DNA from: Clostridia bacterium
GTDB lineage: Bacteria > Bacillota > Clostridia > TANB77 > CAG-508
Direction: 5' to 3'
NCBI GenBank assembly: GCA_900758165.1
Contig: CAAEQN010000054.1
Coordinates: 1 to 37,308, forward strand
Length of the DNA stretch: 37,308 nucleotides
The notes beneath the pieces were generated by a model, which worked only from the letters and a program-made list of their open reading frames with translations, made no database searches and was not told the origin of the DNA. A program made the position numbers and the translations under genes. Positions 15,196-22,909 of this stretch are shown here, in pieces. Positions within the stretch are counted from its first letter, which is position 1, and each line of letters opens with the position of its first letter.

Positions 15196-15232
15196 TCCTC
15201 GCTTTTTTTATTAAATTAAGTGAGGTATTTTA
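15196..15232 (+). terminator. Terminator after the pyrophosphatase gene
   Basis: CCTCGCTT pairs with AAGTGAGG (one G-T pair) around an AT loop and is followed by TATTTTATT. Confidence 0.7.
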
Positions 15233-15267
15233 TTGTATTATTAAGTTGTCATAATAACTTCCTTTTA

Positions 15268-15296
15268 TTGACATTTTCATTATAAAATAGTATAAT
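15268..15296 (+). promoter_or_regulatory. Consensus sigma-A promoter of the guanylate-kinase-like gene
   Basis: TTGACA (15268-15273), 17 bp, TATAAT (15291-15296). Both boxes and the spacer are perfect consensus. Confidence 0.85.
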
Positions 15297-15328
15297 TACT
15301 TTATAATATTTATATAAGGATGGTAAGT

Positions 15329-16099
15329 ATGAAAAAATTTGATGTAATAAAACGTGGTAATGATCAGATTCTTGTAATATCTGGTGCAAGTGGTGTTGGT
15401 AAAACAACAACATGTGCATTGCTTGGTATGTTATACCCTGCCAAATATGTACATATTCCTTTTGATAGAAGTAGAGCATCAAGACCTGGAGAATTTGGTT
15501 CAAGACATGTTGATTTAGAAACAATGCAAGAAAAATATAATGCTGGCGAATACTTTAATATTGCTCCTGTAACACATGGTGGTTTTGCTGCAATTAGAAC
15601 TGCCGATATAAAAAAAGCCTTTTCTGAAGGAAAAATAGCTGTACTTGAATATCCAATAGAGCAAATTGATATATTAGAGAAAACCTTCCCAACAGCTGAA
15701 GTAACTGGTGTTGAATTAGTCGCTCCATCTGAAAAAGAAAGATTTAGAAGATTAAAGCAAGACCATAAATATACGGAACATCGTATTGAAAGCGACAAAT
15801 TTGGTTCTGGTAGAATTGATAGGTACAAAAATGATGATTTGCTTACTTTAGATGACCATAATTTAGTATTAATTACGGAAAGAGATAAACTTGGAGATAC
15901 TGTATATGAAATTGATAGATATATGAGGATTCAAACTTTAACATTGGCTAAACTACAAGAAGTAGAAAGATTAGGTGGAATTAGTGGAGTTCAAAAATTC
16001 TTAAAATCTTTACGAGTTCCTAAACATAACTATACTGAATCTGAACATTATGAATTTCTAGAAAATAAATTACCAAAAACAGAAGATTTTGAGAGATAA
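15329..16099 (+). CDS. Guanylate-kinase-like P-loop protein
   Basis: The protein has 256 residues. Residues 19-27 are a Walker A loop (GASGVGKTT). They are followed by SRASRPGEFGSRHVDLETM at about 48-66, which aligns with the GMP-binding region of guanylate kinases (SRPPRPGE..G..Y.F), and a C-terminal extension of about 70 residues not found in ordinary Gmk. The aligned residues suggest a nucleotide or nucleotide-like substrate. ATG 15329 follows AAGGATGG. The gene has its own consensus promoter and converges on the radical SAM/kinase operon. It may serve the same pathway, but this is inferred from proximity. It is unlikely to be the housekeeping gmk, which is shorter. Confidence 0.65.
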   Translation: MKKFDVIKRGNDQILVISGASGVGKTTTCALLGMLYPAKYVHIPFDRSRASRPGEFGSRHVDLETMQEKYNAGEYFNIAPVTHGGFAAIRTADIKKAFSEGKIAVLEYPIEQIDILEKTFPTAEVTGVELVAPSEKERFRRLKQDHKYTEHRIESDKFGSGRIDRYKNDDLLTLDDHNLVLITERDKLGDTVYEIDRYMRIQTLTLAKLQEVERLGGISGVQKFLKSLRVPKHNYTESEHYEFLENKLPKTEDFER

Positions 16100-16114
16100 T
16101 CTCTCAAAATCTTC
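16082..16114. terminator. Bidirectional terminator between converging genes
   Basis: A perfect 16-bp inverted repeat (GAAGATTTTGAGAGAT / ATCTCTCAAAATCTTC) has a single-base centre. It includes the last codons of the plus-strand gene and is followed by T-rich DNA on both sides. Confidence 0.85.
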
Positions 16115-16121
16115 TTTACTT

Positions 16122-16730
16122 TTACATATCTTTCATAAAATTTTTATCATTAATTATTAATTCGATTGTTTCTTCTTGATTAATATTAGTAGTGTCAATA
16201 ATTTTAGTATTAGGAAAAATTTCCAATACTATTTTTTTATAAATTTTTTCTCTTTTTTCAAATTTATCTACATCCATAATCAATTTATCTGAACCAGTAA
16301 CTTCATTACCAGATTTAGCTCTTTCATGAAATCTTTTTATTCTTTCTTCCATACCAACCGTAATATAGAAAGAATCCATTTCTGGATAATTTTTTAATAG
16401 TTCTTTTAATATAGATATTTCTTCTTCATCTTCTTTATCGCCTTTTTCAATTTTACCAGCTAAATATTTAATTATCCATAACGAATCTAATAAAATTAAT
16501 CCATCTTCTTTATAATTTTCTATATCCTTTTGTATGTTTTCTTGAAGTAATGGTTTCCATTCTTCTGGAGATAGCCATGTATTTTGTTTTCTTACATTTT
16601 CTATTAAATCAATTGGAGTTAAAAATTTCTTTTTTATTTTAAAAGTATTTGGTATTTTTTTATTAATTCCATTAACAATAGTAGTTTTTCCCGAAAAATC
16701 CATTCCACTAAACAATTTAATTTTAGACAT
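16122..16730 (-). CDS. Thymidylate-kinase-like P-loop protein, last gene of the radical SAM operon
   Basis: This 202-residue P-loop protein has Walker A GMDFSGKT (9-16), of the TMP kinase / deoxynucleoside kinase type. It then has ILLDSLWIIKYLAGKIE in the place where TMP kinases carry their DR(Y/F)-containing helix; the usual Asp-Arg is Asp-Ser here. A MEERIKRFHERAKSG lid-like segment follows. It probably phosphorylates a nucleotide or related small molecule with ATP, but the missing Arg and low similarity argue against plain dTMP. ATG 16730 lies 20 nt after the previous stop. It is the last gene before the bidirectional terminator. Confidence 0.7.
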   Translation of the reverse strand: MSKIKLFSGMDFSGKTTIVNGINKKIPNTFKIKKKFLTPIDLIENVRKQNTWLSPEEWKPLLQENIQKDIENYKEDGLILLDSLWIIKYLAGKIEKGDKEDEEEISILKELLKNYPEMDSFYITVGMEERIKRFHERAKSGNEVTGSDKLIMDVDKFEKREKIYKKIVLEIFPNTKIIDTTNINQEETIELIINDKNFMKDM

Positions 16731-16750
16731 TTTTTCAATCCTTTACTTTC

Positions 16751-17374
16751 TTACTTTTTTATAAATTCTAATATTTTATTTATTCCTTGTTCTACTGATA
16801 AATCTGAAGATGTATCAATTATTATATTTTCTTTTGATTCATTTGCTTTACTTACAAGTTCATTATAAACAATCTTAAAAAATTCAGGATTATCTCTGTA
16901 AAAATCATGTACTGGTGATTCTTTACTTTGATCCATTCTTTCTTTTATAATTTCAAATGGTGGAATGCAAAATACACTTAATGATGGCTTAACCAATATA
17001 TCATTTTCTACAAATGCTTTTGGTATATCATAAATGTTATAATCAGACTTAATATAATCGCCGTATGCCTTTATATATGTTGTTATTGCATCAAAATATC
17101 TATCTTGTAATACAATTGTATTATTATTTGCCAAATAAGGTCTAATAATATTTTTAGTATTTATTATTAAATCCGTAAAAAAATATGAAACAGTAATTGG
17201 CATATCTTTTTTGCCTAAATTCTCTTTAAATTTTTTACCTAAATCAGTATATGTCATTGCACCATGATTATATACAGCCTCAAATCCTAATTCATTTATT
17301 TTTTCAATTAATAGCTTGCATGTTGTTGTCTTTCCACTACAACATATGCCTTCAAATACTATAAAATTATTCAT
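16751..17374 (-). CDS. Thymidylate-kinase-like P-loop protein, fifth gene of the operon
   Basis: The 207-residue protein has Walker A GICCSGKT (9-16) with FEG before it, as in TMP kinases, and QDRYFDAITTYIKAYG (the DR(Y/F) substrate motif) near residue 90. The region KERMDQSKESPVHDFYRDNPEFF resembles the lid. It is therefore a closer relative of TMP kinases than its downstream neighbour, but the adjacent Cys11-Cys12 in the P-loop is atypical. ATG 17374 lies 8 nt after the CYTH gene stop, behind ATAGGAG. Two different kinases of this type side by side suggest consecutive phosphorylations or a heteromer. Confidence 0.75.
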   Translation of the reverse strand: MNNFIVFEGICCSGKTTTCKLLIEKINELGFEAVYNHGAMTYTDLGKKFKENLGKKDMPITVSYFFTDLIINTKNIIRPYLANNNTIVLQDRYFDAITTYIKAYGDYIKSDYNIYDIPKAFVENDILVKPSLSVFCIPPFEIIKERMDQSKESPVHDFYRDNPEFFKIVYNELVSKANESKENIIIDTSSDLSVEQGINKILEFIKK

Positions 17375-17382
17375 TTTTACTC

Positions 17383-18042
17383 CTATCTTTTATTTAGAAC
17401 AGTATATCCTCTAAAATATTTGCTGTCCTTTGTAAGTTCTATTGGAAGTTGAGCTTTTGAAATTAAGTTATGAACTTCTATCAAATGTCTATCATAATCA
17501 TAATCTACATCTGTTGTATTTGGTTTTTTCCAATCTTCTATTTCAAGCATTTCTTCGTAAACTGAATTTGATTCATCTTTTTCAAAATATTTAACTTTAT
17601 CATAAGAAACATATAAACGATCTCCATCTTTTTCTACTATACTTACCTCTCTTTTCATATTTGCAAATAATTTTATGCTCAATTCGCCTCTTACATTTAT
17701 ATTTAACTCCTTAATAAATTCATTTACATCTTTATACTGACCTCTTAATTTTGTTCCAAGTTCGAGTTTAGACACATAAGGCTTTTCAGGATTACATTTA
17801 TTTGTCTTATACAAAAATCCCTTAAATTGTTCAGTAACCATATTACTACCTCTCATGACATCTCCCCTATTTAATATAGTAAATTCATTATCATCATAGT
17901 AAGTTTCATGTTTTTCTTTTTCAAAACTTTCAACCAATTTATATCCATTTTCATAAAGAAATTCAAGAAACTGTTTTGAAGTATATTTTTCATTCTTCTT
18001 TATTAAATATTTAAGTTCTCTTTCATAATTTTCAAATTCCAT
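17383..18042 (-). CDS. CYTH-domain protein (triphosphate tunnel metalloenzyme family)
   Basis: The 219-residue protein begins with the family signature ExExK (Glu7-Arg8-Glu9-Leu10-Lys11). Alternating charged strands follow (KLELGTKLRGQ, NMKREVSIVEKDGDRLYVSYD, YEEMLEIEDW), as expected of the eight-stranded tunnel that binds a triphosphate and Mg2+. Members hydrolyse inorganic or organic triphosphates, or cyclise ATP. With kinases on one side and a methyltransferase on the other, a role on a nucleoside triphosphate made by the pathway is plausible. ATG 18042 follows AAAGAGG. The substrate cannot be read from sequence. Confidence 0.75.
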   Translation of the reverse strand: MEFENYERELKYLIKKNEKYTSKQFLEFLYENGYKLVESFEKEKHETYYDDNEFTILNRGDVMRGSNMVTEQFKGFLYKTNKCNPEKPYVSKLELGTKLRGQYKDVNEFIKELNINVRGELSIKLFANMKREVSIVEKDGDRLYVSYDKVKYFEKDESNSVYEEMLEIEDWKKPNTTDVDYDYDRHLIEVHNLISKAQLPIELTKDSKYFRGYTVLNKR

Positions 18043-18063
18043 ACAAAATACCTCTTTTCAATT

Positions 18064-18858
18064 CTATTTAATACTTATAAATACCCCTGTTTCTCTTGGA
18101 ATATTTATAGCACCATCTTTTTCTCTTATATCTTCAAAATAATTATATAAATTTGATAAACTTTCATCTGAATAACCTGAAATAGATTTAGTTGACTTTA
18201 ACCAATCTATCAGGTCTTGTGTATTAGTTATTGCAAGTGTATTTTCATAATCAAATCTTTGAACATTCTCAAAGTATTTGCCTAAAATTTCACAACCATT
18301 TTGAAGGTTGAAAGGCAACTGTTCTGTAAATGCTGTAGATGTTGGCTCAAATTTTACTATTGCATTATGTAAAAACGGTCTCATTCCGCCGTTCCCATCT
18401 GTTGCAGAATAAAATACTCCATTATCTTTTAATACTCTTTTTACTTCTAATAATGCTTTATTTAAATCTGGTACATGAAATAACATATGATTTGCAATTA
18501 CAATATCAAATGTTTCATTTTCATACGGAATATCTTGTATATCAATTTTTTCAATTGAAACATTCTTCTTTTTTGAAAATTTTTCTCTAACTAAATCTAA
18601 CATGCCTTCTGAAAAATCTGATAATACTAAACTACAACCATTTGGCAAAGTTTCAATTTTTCCTTCCCAGTGACTTCCGTTTCCACATCCTAATTCTAAG
18701 ATTTTCATATTTTCTTTAAAAACATATTTATCAAATAACCAATCTGCAAATTTGTACTTATTAGTTGTGTATTTTTTATAAAAATTAATTCTCATAGCTA
18801 GATTTTTATCGTTTGAGAATTGATTTTTAACATTTTTAGTTACATTCATAATAGCCAT
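18064..18858 (-). CDS. Class I SAM-dependent methyltransferase
   Basis: The protein has 264 residues. Motif I is ELGCGNGSHW (55-64), followed by an acidic turn (LVLSDFSEGMLDLV), IDIQDIPYENETFDIVIANHMLFHVPD and the post-motif LLEVKRVLKDNG, the typical UbiE/methyltransf_11 fold for small molecules. A basic N-terminal helix region (about 1-45) may cap the substrate. ATG 18858 follows ATGGAGGTAAATAT. A gap of 95 nt separates it from the B12 radical SAM gene; I see only AT-rich sequence there and no small precursor gene. The substrate is unknown; pathway membership comes from its place in the operon. Confidence 0.82.
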   Translation of the reverse strand: MAIMNVTKNVKNQFSNDKNLAMRINFYKKYTTNKYKFADWLFDKYVFKENMKILELGCGNGSHWEGKIETLPNGCSLVLSDFSEGMLDLVREKFSKKKNVSIEKIDIQDIPYENETFDIVIANHMLFHVPDLNKALLEVKRVLKDNGVFYSATDGNGGMRPFLHNAIVKFEPTSTAFTEQLPFNLQNGCEILGKYFENVQRFDYENTLAITNTQDLIDWLKSTKSISGYSDESLSNLYNYFEDIREKDGAINIPRETGVFISIK

Positions 18859-18953
18859 ATATATTTACCTCCATTCTATATATAAAAATCATTTATAATA
18901 TTACATTTATTATATAATTAAATTATAAAAAATTAAAGTTTTTTTTAATTTTA

Positions 18954-20741
18954 CTATCTTATAAATGGATTTTCTTTACCATCATAATTTAGATTATATT
19001 TTTCACACAAGGCTTGTCCACTTCTATTTATTGAACTATAAAAATCAGAGTTGCTTCTAATTTGAGTCAAAACTTTTTCATTAAGTTCTTCTTCTGTAAT
19101 TCCTCTTTCTACATTATCTAAAACCATTTTCATAAAGTCTAAATCTTTTAATTTCAATTGATAGTATAAATTATAAAATGATTTTTCTCCAGTTGAGTCA
19201 ATAGCTTTGGGAGATGAAATAGGATCAATAATCATATCATATAACTTCATGTGTGATTTATGCCATTTTTTCAAAGCATTGTAAGTCATTTTTACCTTTG
19301 GATCTACAATTTCATATTTATTATTATCATATAAATCATTTTTTACAATCTTATCTTCTTTCTTTAGTTTTTCTGTATATAATGTTCCATCAGCTGCAAA
19401 CATTTCCGAAAAAATTCCTTTTGTAATAATCCAATCATACTCTCTTAAGAAATCATAATTTTCTTTAAGTTCTTCAAATGTTGTATTATCATCGAATAAT
19501 ATATAGCCTGCTTGAACATATATTCCATATTTTTTCAAAATATCTAATGCCTTTTTATTTGCAGCTAGATTAGCACTTTTATTCATTCTTTTTAGTGCTG
19601 TATCAGAACCATTTTCAATCCCACAAGCAAATGAATGAAATCCTGCCTCTTTTAAATATTTTATTTTACTATCTTCAACTTGGTCAGCTTTTAAAGAGCC
19701 TCTTAATGAAACATCGATACCTCTTGCTTTTATTTTTTCACAAAACTCCTTTGCCCATTGTTCATCTCTATCATGTTCTAAGAAACTATCATCTATAACT
19801 TTAATATATTTAACTCCCATATTTTGAAGCTGTTCTAATTCATCTATAATATTATCAATACTTCTACCTCTCCATTTACTTCCATTGGATAATTTATTAA
19901 AAGCGTTAACAGAGCAAAATAGGCAATTTCCCATACAACCTCTTGCAGTTAAAATATTTACCGTAGATTTTCTGTCTTTTGCCATTTTCATTGTATCTCT
20001 TGCTGGAAATGGTATGACATCCAAATCAGATATTAAATTTCTTTTTTCAGTTCTTACTATTTCTCCGTCTTTTTCAAAAGCAATACCTTTTATATCTTCA
20101 ATATTTCTTTCTGAATTTCCAGTAAAATAATCAGATACTTCAACAATTGATTCTTCTCCCTCTCCAATCATTGCTATATCAAACACACCATCTTTTACAA
20201 ATTTTGGTGGATTAAACGATGGTCCAAAACCACCACACATTAATTTAACTTCTGGTCTAGCTTTTCTTATTCTTTTGGCTAATTCTATTGATTTATCATT
20301 GTTTGACATATAGCATGAAACTCCAACAATAGATGCATCTTTATCAGACAAAATTCTTCTCAATACTTCTTCATCGCTTAAGCCTCCAAGCCATCCATCA
20401 ATTATTTCAACATTATATCCACTCTTTCTTAAAACTGCAGTTAAATATGATAATCCTAAATTTTCTTCAGAGGTTCTATGTGTATCTGGCGACAAAGTTG
20501 TTAAAATAATTTTATCTTTTCTTTTTTCCAAAATATTTTGAAGGTATTCTTTATATTCTTGAATATTGTTATCATCATCTCCTTCAATATTGATAATTCC
20601 CTTTGATTTATCTATAATAACACATCTTCCATATTGTGTTGTAAAAAGGAAATCATTATCTTCATAATTCAATCTACACATATTTTTTACTTTTTCATTA
20701 GTAAGAGTCATATTTTTTCTAACAACTATTTCTGATTTCAT
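18954..20741 (-). CDS. B12-binding radical SAM protein
   Basis: The protein has 595 residues. About 75-210 is a cobalamin-binding Rossmann domain (LGLSYLTAVLRKSGYNVEIIDG, then IVGVSCYMSNN and LMCGGFGPS). About 260-440 is a radical SAM barrel with the cluster motif at Cys269, Cys273 and Cys276 (ARGCMGNCLFC), followed by DDSFLEHDRDEQWA and ACGIENGSDTALKRMNK. About 450-595 is a helical C-terminal part. Enzymes of this plan methylate or rearrange unreactive carbon atoms. The first 75 residues form an unusual extension that may hold a small beta sheet. ATG 20741 follows AAAGGAGAG, 12 nt after the SPASM gene. Confidence 0.88.
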   Translation of the reverse strand: MKSEIVVRKNMTLTNEKVKNMCRLNYEDNDFLFTTQYGRCVIIDKSKGIINIEGDDDNNIQEYKEYLQNILEKRKDKIILTTLSPDTHRTSEENLGLSYLTAVLRKSGYNVEIIDGWLGGLSDEEVLRRILSDKDASIVGVSCYMSNNDKSIELAKRIRKARPEVKLMCGGFGPSFNPPKFVKDGVFDIAMIGEGEESIVEVSDYFTGNSERNIEDIKGIAFEKDGEIVRTEKRNLISDLDVIPFPARDTMKMAKDRKSTVNILTARGCMGNCLFCSVNAFNKLSNGSKWRGRSIDNIIDELEQLQNMGVKYIKVIDDSFLEHDRDEQWAKEFCEKIKARGIDVSLRGSLKADQVEDSKIKYLKEAGFHSFACGIENGSDTALKRMNKSANLAANKKALDILKKYGIYVQAGYILFDDNTTFEELKENYDFLREYDWIITKGIFSEMFAADGTLYTEKLKKEDKIVKNDLYDNNKYEIVDPKVKMTYNALKKWHKSHMKLYDMIIDPISSPKAIDSTGEKSFYNLYYQLKLKDLDFMKMVLDNVERGITEEELNEKVLTQIRSNSDFYSSINRSGQALCEKYNLNYDGKENPFIR

Positions 20742-20753
20742 ATTAACTCTCCT

Positions 20754-21866
20754 TTATTTTTTTGGTTTTCCTATCCATGTGCATAAATAATTTTCATGTA
20801 CTAATTGTTTGTTGCTTTTTTTATAATTAATATTATTCTCTATATCAATATCTTTAAAGCAAAATGGATCTCTAGCATACAAATCTTTTTCTCCTGTTTC
20901 ACATTTTTTGTATGTATATGCCATAGCAAAACATCCACCTCTACATATGTCAGCTTTATCACAGTCTTTACAACCTTCAATATTTTTATAATTATCTTTT
21001 CTTGTTTTAAATGCTTTAAATTGCTCTGAATTTATAATATCAAATATATCATCTTTTAATAAATCTCCAACTCTATAATCATGCATATATACACATGGAG
21101 ATACAGGTATTTTACCATCTGGAGTTATAGAATTTATTCTCATTGAATAGATTCCACAAGCACATCCTTTAACTTTATTATTTTGTGTTAACCCTGATAA
21201 GATTGGTTCACTTAATTCAACAGTATCGCATTTTTCAAATAAATATTTATAATTTTCCAACACCTGTTCTTTTGAAGGTACAAGTTTAAAATGTTGTGGT
21301 TGTATTGGTTTAAGTAGATTAAATCTTATATTTGAATCATATTTTTTTGCAATTTCTAATAATGCATCAATTCTGTCTTTTGTAAAATTCCAGTTCATTG
21401 CACACATTATAATTCCTGATTCAATATTATATTCTTTGCAAATTTCTAAAGCTTGAATAGCGTATTTATAAACATCTCCACCTCTATTTTCATTATGTTC
21501 ATTTTCAAAAGGTGAATCCAAACTAATATCTACATCATTTAATAATTCTAAACATTCAGGATAAGTATTTTTTAATGCAATAAGACTTATTCCAGCAGTT
21601 GTTATACCTACCTTTATATTTCTTTTATTCAGCTCTTTTAATATATATGGTAACATACTGTTTTTAACATCTAAACCATTTGTAAAAATTGGTTCATTAC
21701 CACCTAAATTAACTGTTTCTACATTTAATTTTTCAATTTGTTCTATAACTTTATCAACTATTTCTTTTGTTAAATTTTGCCCTTTCTGTCTAACTGAAAA
21801 AGAATAGCAATGTTTACATCTACAAGGACAGTCATTTCCTAATGTCCACCCTATATTTTTTATCAT
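20754..21866 (-). CDS. Radical SAM protein with SPASM domain, first gene of the operon
   Basis: The protein has 370 residues. The radical SAM cluster motif is CPCRCKHC, with ligands Cys13, Cys17 and Cys20 and an extra Cys15. NLGGNEPIF follows in the usual GGE-like position. The C-terminal part has SPASM-type cysteines (around CACGIYS, CVYMHDYRVGDL, CKDCDKADICRGGC and DPFCF) for auxiliary clusters. SPASM enzymes mostly modify peptides or proteins, but some act on small molecules. The open frame reaches 21881; however, that ATG lies in the ribosome site itself (ATGGAGGG), so ATG 21866 is the start. It is led by a near-consensus promoter. No candidate precursor peptide is visible nearby. Confidence 0.87.
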   Translation of the reverse strand: MIKNIGWTLGNDCPCRCKHCYSFSVRQKGQNLTKEIVDKVIEQIEKLNVETVNLGGNEPIFTNGLDVKNSMLPYILKELNKRNIKVGITTAGISLIALKNTYPECLELLNDVDISLDSPFENEHNENRGGDVYKYAIQALEICKEYNIESGIIMCAMNWNFTKDRIDALLEIAKKYDSNIRFNLLKPIQPQHFKLVPSKEQVLENYKYLFEKCDTVELSEPILSGLTQNNKVKGCACGIYSMRINSITPDGKIPVSPCVYMHDYRVGDLLKDDIFDIINSEQFKAFKTRKDNYKNIEGCKDCDKADICRGGCFAMAYTYKKCETGEKDLYARDPFCFKDIDIENNINYKKSNKQLVHENYLCTWIGKPKK

Positions 21867-21891
21867 AAAAAATCCCTCCATTTACAACAAA

Positions 21892-21920
21892 ATTATACCA
21901 TTTTATGTAAATTATGTCAA
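21892..21920 (-). promoter_or_regulatory. Consensus sigma-A promoter of the radical SAM operon
   Basis: On the minus strand: TTGACA (21915-21920), 17 bp, TATAAT (21892-21897), with a TGG just before the -10. The start of transcription would lie about 15 nt before the ribosome site. No operator-like repeat overlaps it, suggesting fairly constant expression. Confidence 0.85.
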
Positions 21921-21979
21921 ATAAAATTTATAATTAACTCTTAAAATTTCTCTACATATATATAATTACATCAATTTAA

Positions 21980-22022
21980 AACAAAACCATAAAACGAATT
22001 TATAATAAAATCCATTTTATGG
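21980..22022 (-). terminator. Terminator after the histidine phosphatase gene
   Basis: On the minus strand, CCATAAAA pairs with TTTTATGG across a 20-nt loop, followed by TTTTGTTTT. It separates the phosphatase gene from the radical SAM operon promoter. Confidence 0.7.
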
Positions 22023-22029
22023 CTTTCAA

Positions 22030-22659
22030 TTAATCTATTTGCTCTAAATTAATCAATTCATTTTTTCTAAAGGTTAATTTTAATAAACATGGTGATTTTA
22101 TGTTTAATATTGTATTTTCGTTATAGACAAGTTTAACATTTTCATTTACTGTACACCAATTTAATAAAAAGAACTTTATTGAACCGCCATGACTAATTAC
22201 TGCAATTCTTTTTCCTTCATATTCTTTAAGTATCTTGTCAAAAAATTTATTCATTCTTTCTCTAGTTTGCTCTGCACTTTCTCCATCAGATGTTCTAAAT
22301 GTTCTATCTAACAGTTGCTCTTGTGAAGGATCTCTTGTATTTTTATCCTTCATAAATTCTCCTAATTCTTTTAAATTTCCTAATTTTCTTTCACTTAAGT
22401 TATTGTCTAAATTAAAAGGTAAATCATTTACATTTGCAATATATTTTGCTGTTGCTTTAGCTCTAGTATAACTACTTGACCATATTACATCTAGATTTTG
22501 TAATTCTTCATTCTCACTTAATCTTTTTGCTTGTTCTTCCCCTTCAACAGATAATATCTCTTTTTCATTAATCAATTGTGAATCTTCACTTGTATTTCTT
22601 ATTCCATTTTCATCAACAGTTTCTGCATGTCTTATTAAATAAACAATTGTATCTTTCAT
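22030..22659 (-). CDS. Histidine phosphatase family protein (phosphoglycerate-mutase-like)
   Basis: The protein has 209 residues. LIRHAET (catalytic His11) lies near the start, SSYTRAKATA is the second phosphate-binding region, the ERKLG acid motif is present, and ISHGGSIKF holds the second catalytic histidine. The family removes phosphate from small molecules or proteins; members include alpha-ribazole phosphatase and sugar-phosphate phosphatases, and the substrate cannot be told here. ATG 22659 is preferred over GTG 22665 for spacing from AAAGGAAA. It has its own promoter and terminator, so it is a separate unit from the downstream radical SAM operon. Confidence 0.85.
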   Translation of the reverse strand: MKDTIVYLIRHAETVDENGIRNTSEDSQLINEKEILSVEGEEQAKRLSENEELQNLDVIWSSSYTRAKATAKYIANVNDLPFNLDNNLSERKLGNLKELGEFMKDKNTRDPSQEQLLDRTFRTSDGESAEQTRERMNKFFDKILKEYEGKRIAVISHGGSIKFFLLNWCTVNENVKLVYNENTILNIKSPCLLKLTFRKNELINLEQID

Positions 22660-22690
22660 AACCACGTTTCCTTTCCATTATTTAATTACA

Positions 22691-22719
22691 ATTATATCAA
22701 TTAATGCTTATTATTTCAA
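22691..22719 (-). promoter_or_regulatory. Sigma-A promoter of the histidine phosphatase gene
   Basis: On the minus strand: TTGAAA (22714-22719), 17 bp, TATAAT (22691-22696), about 30 nt upstream of the start codon. Confidence 0.7.
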
Positions 22720-22736
22720 CTATTATTAAAATTCAA

Positions 22737-22776
22737 TGTCAATATTTTTTTATGTCATTATTAAAAAATATTGACA
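22737..22776. repeat. 14-bp perfect inverted repeat upstream of the phosphatase promoter
   Basis: TGTCAATATTTTTT and AAAAAATATTGACA are separated by 12 bp. Each arm ends in TTGACA when read outwards. It could be an operator, a bidirectional terminator or the scar of a small element. Confidence 0.5.
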
Positions 22777-22842
22777 TACTATTCTTGCCATAAAATTTAA
22801 TTTGTATATTTGTAATACAAGAACTAAATTACTAACTGTTGT

Positions 22843-22890
22843 TATGATTATACAATAAAGAGTAGATAATTTCAACTAATCATCTACCCT
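22843..22890 (-). promoter_or_regulatory. Promoter module with GTAGAT inverted repeat, copy A
   Basis: On the minus strand: TTGAAA (22870-22875), 17 bp, TATAAT (22847-22852). The -35 box lies in the loop of an inverted repeat with GTAGAT/ATCTAC arms (22862-22887). A second copy with the same plan lies at 25854-25895. It begins about 20 nt after the GNAT stop, so the hairpin may also act as a terminator. Confidence 0.5.
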
Positions 22891-22909
22891 ATCTATTGTA
22901 ATTTTTCAC

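Noticed and set aside
15249..15828. Antisense frames over the guanylate-kinase-like gene
   Set aside because: No ribosome sites, composition atypical of proteins, and they cover its consensus promoter and Walker A region.
20754..21866. Possible prokaryotic viperin next to nucleotide kinases
   Set aside because: The protein has a SPASM-type cysteine-rich C-terminus and lacks viperin core motifs, although the kinase-rich setting is reminiscent.
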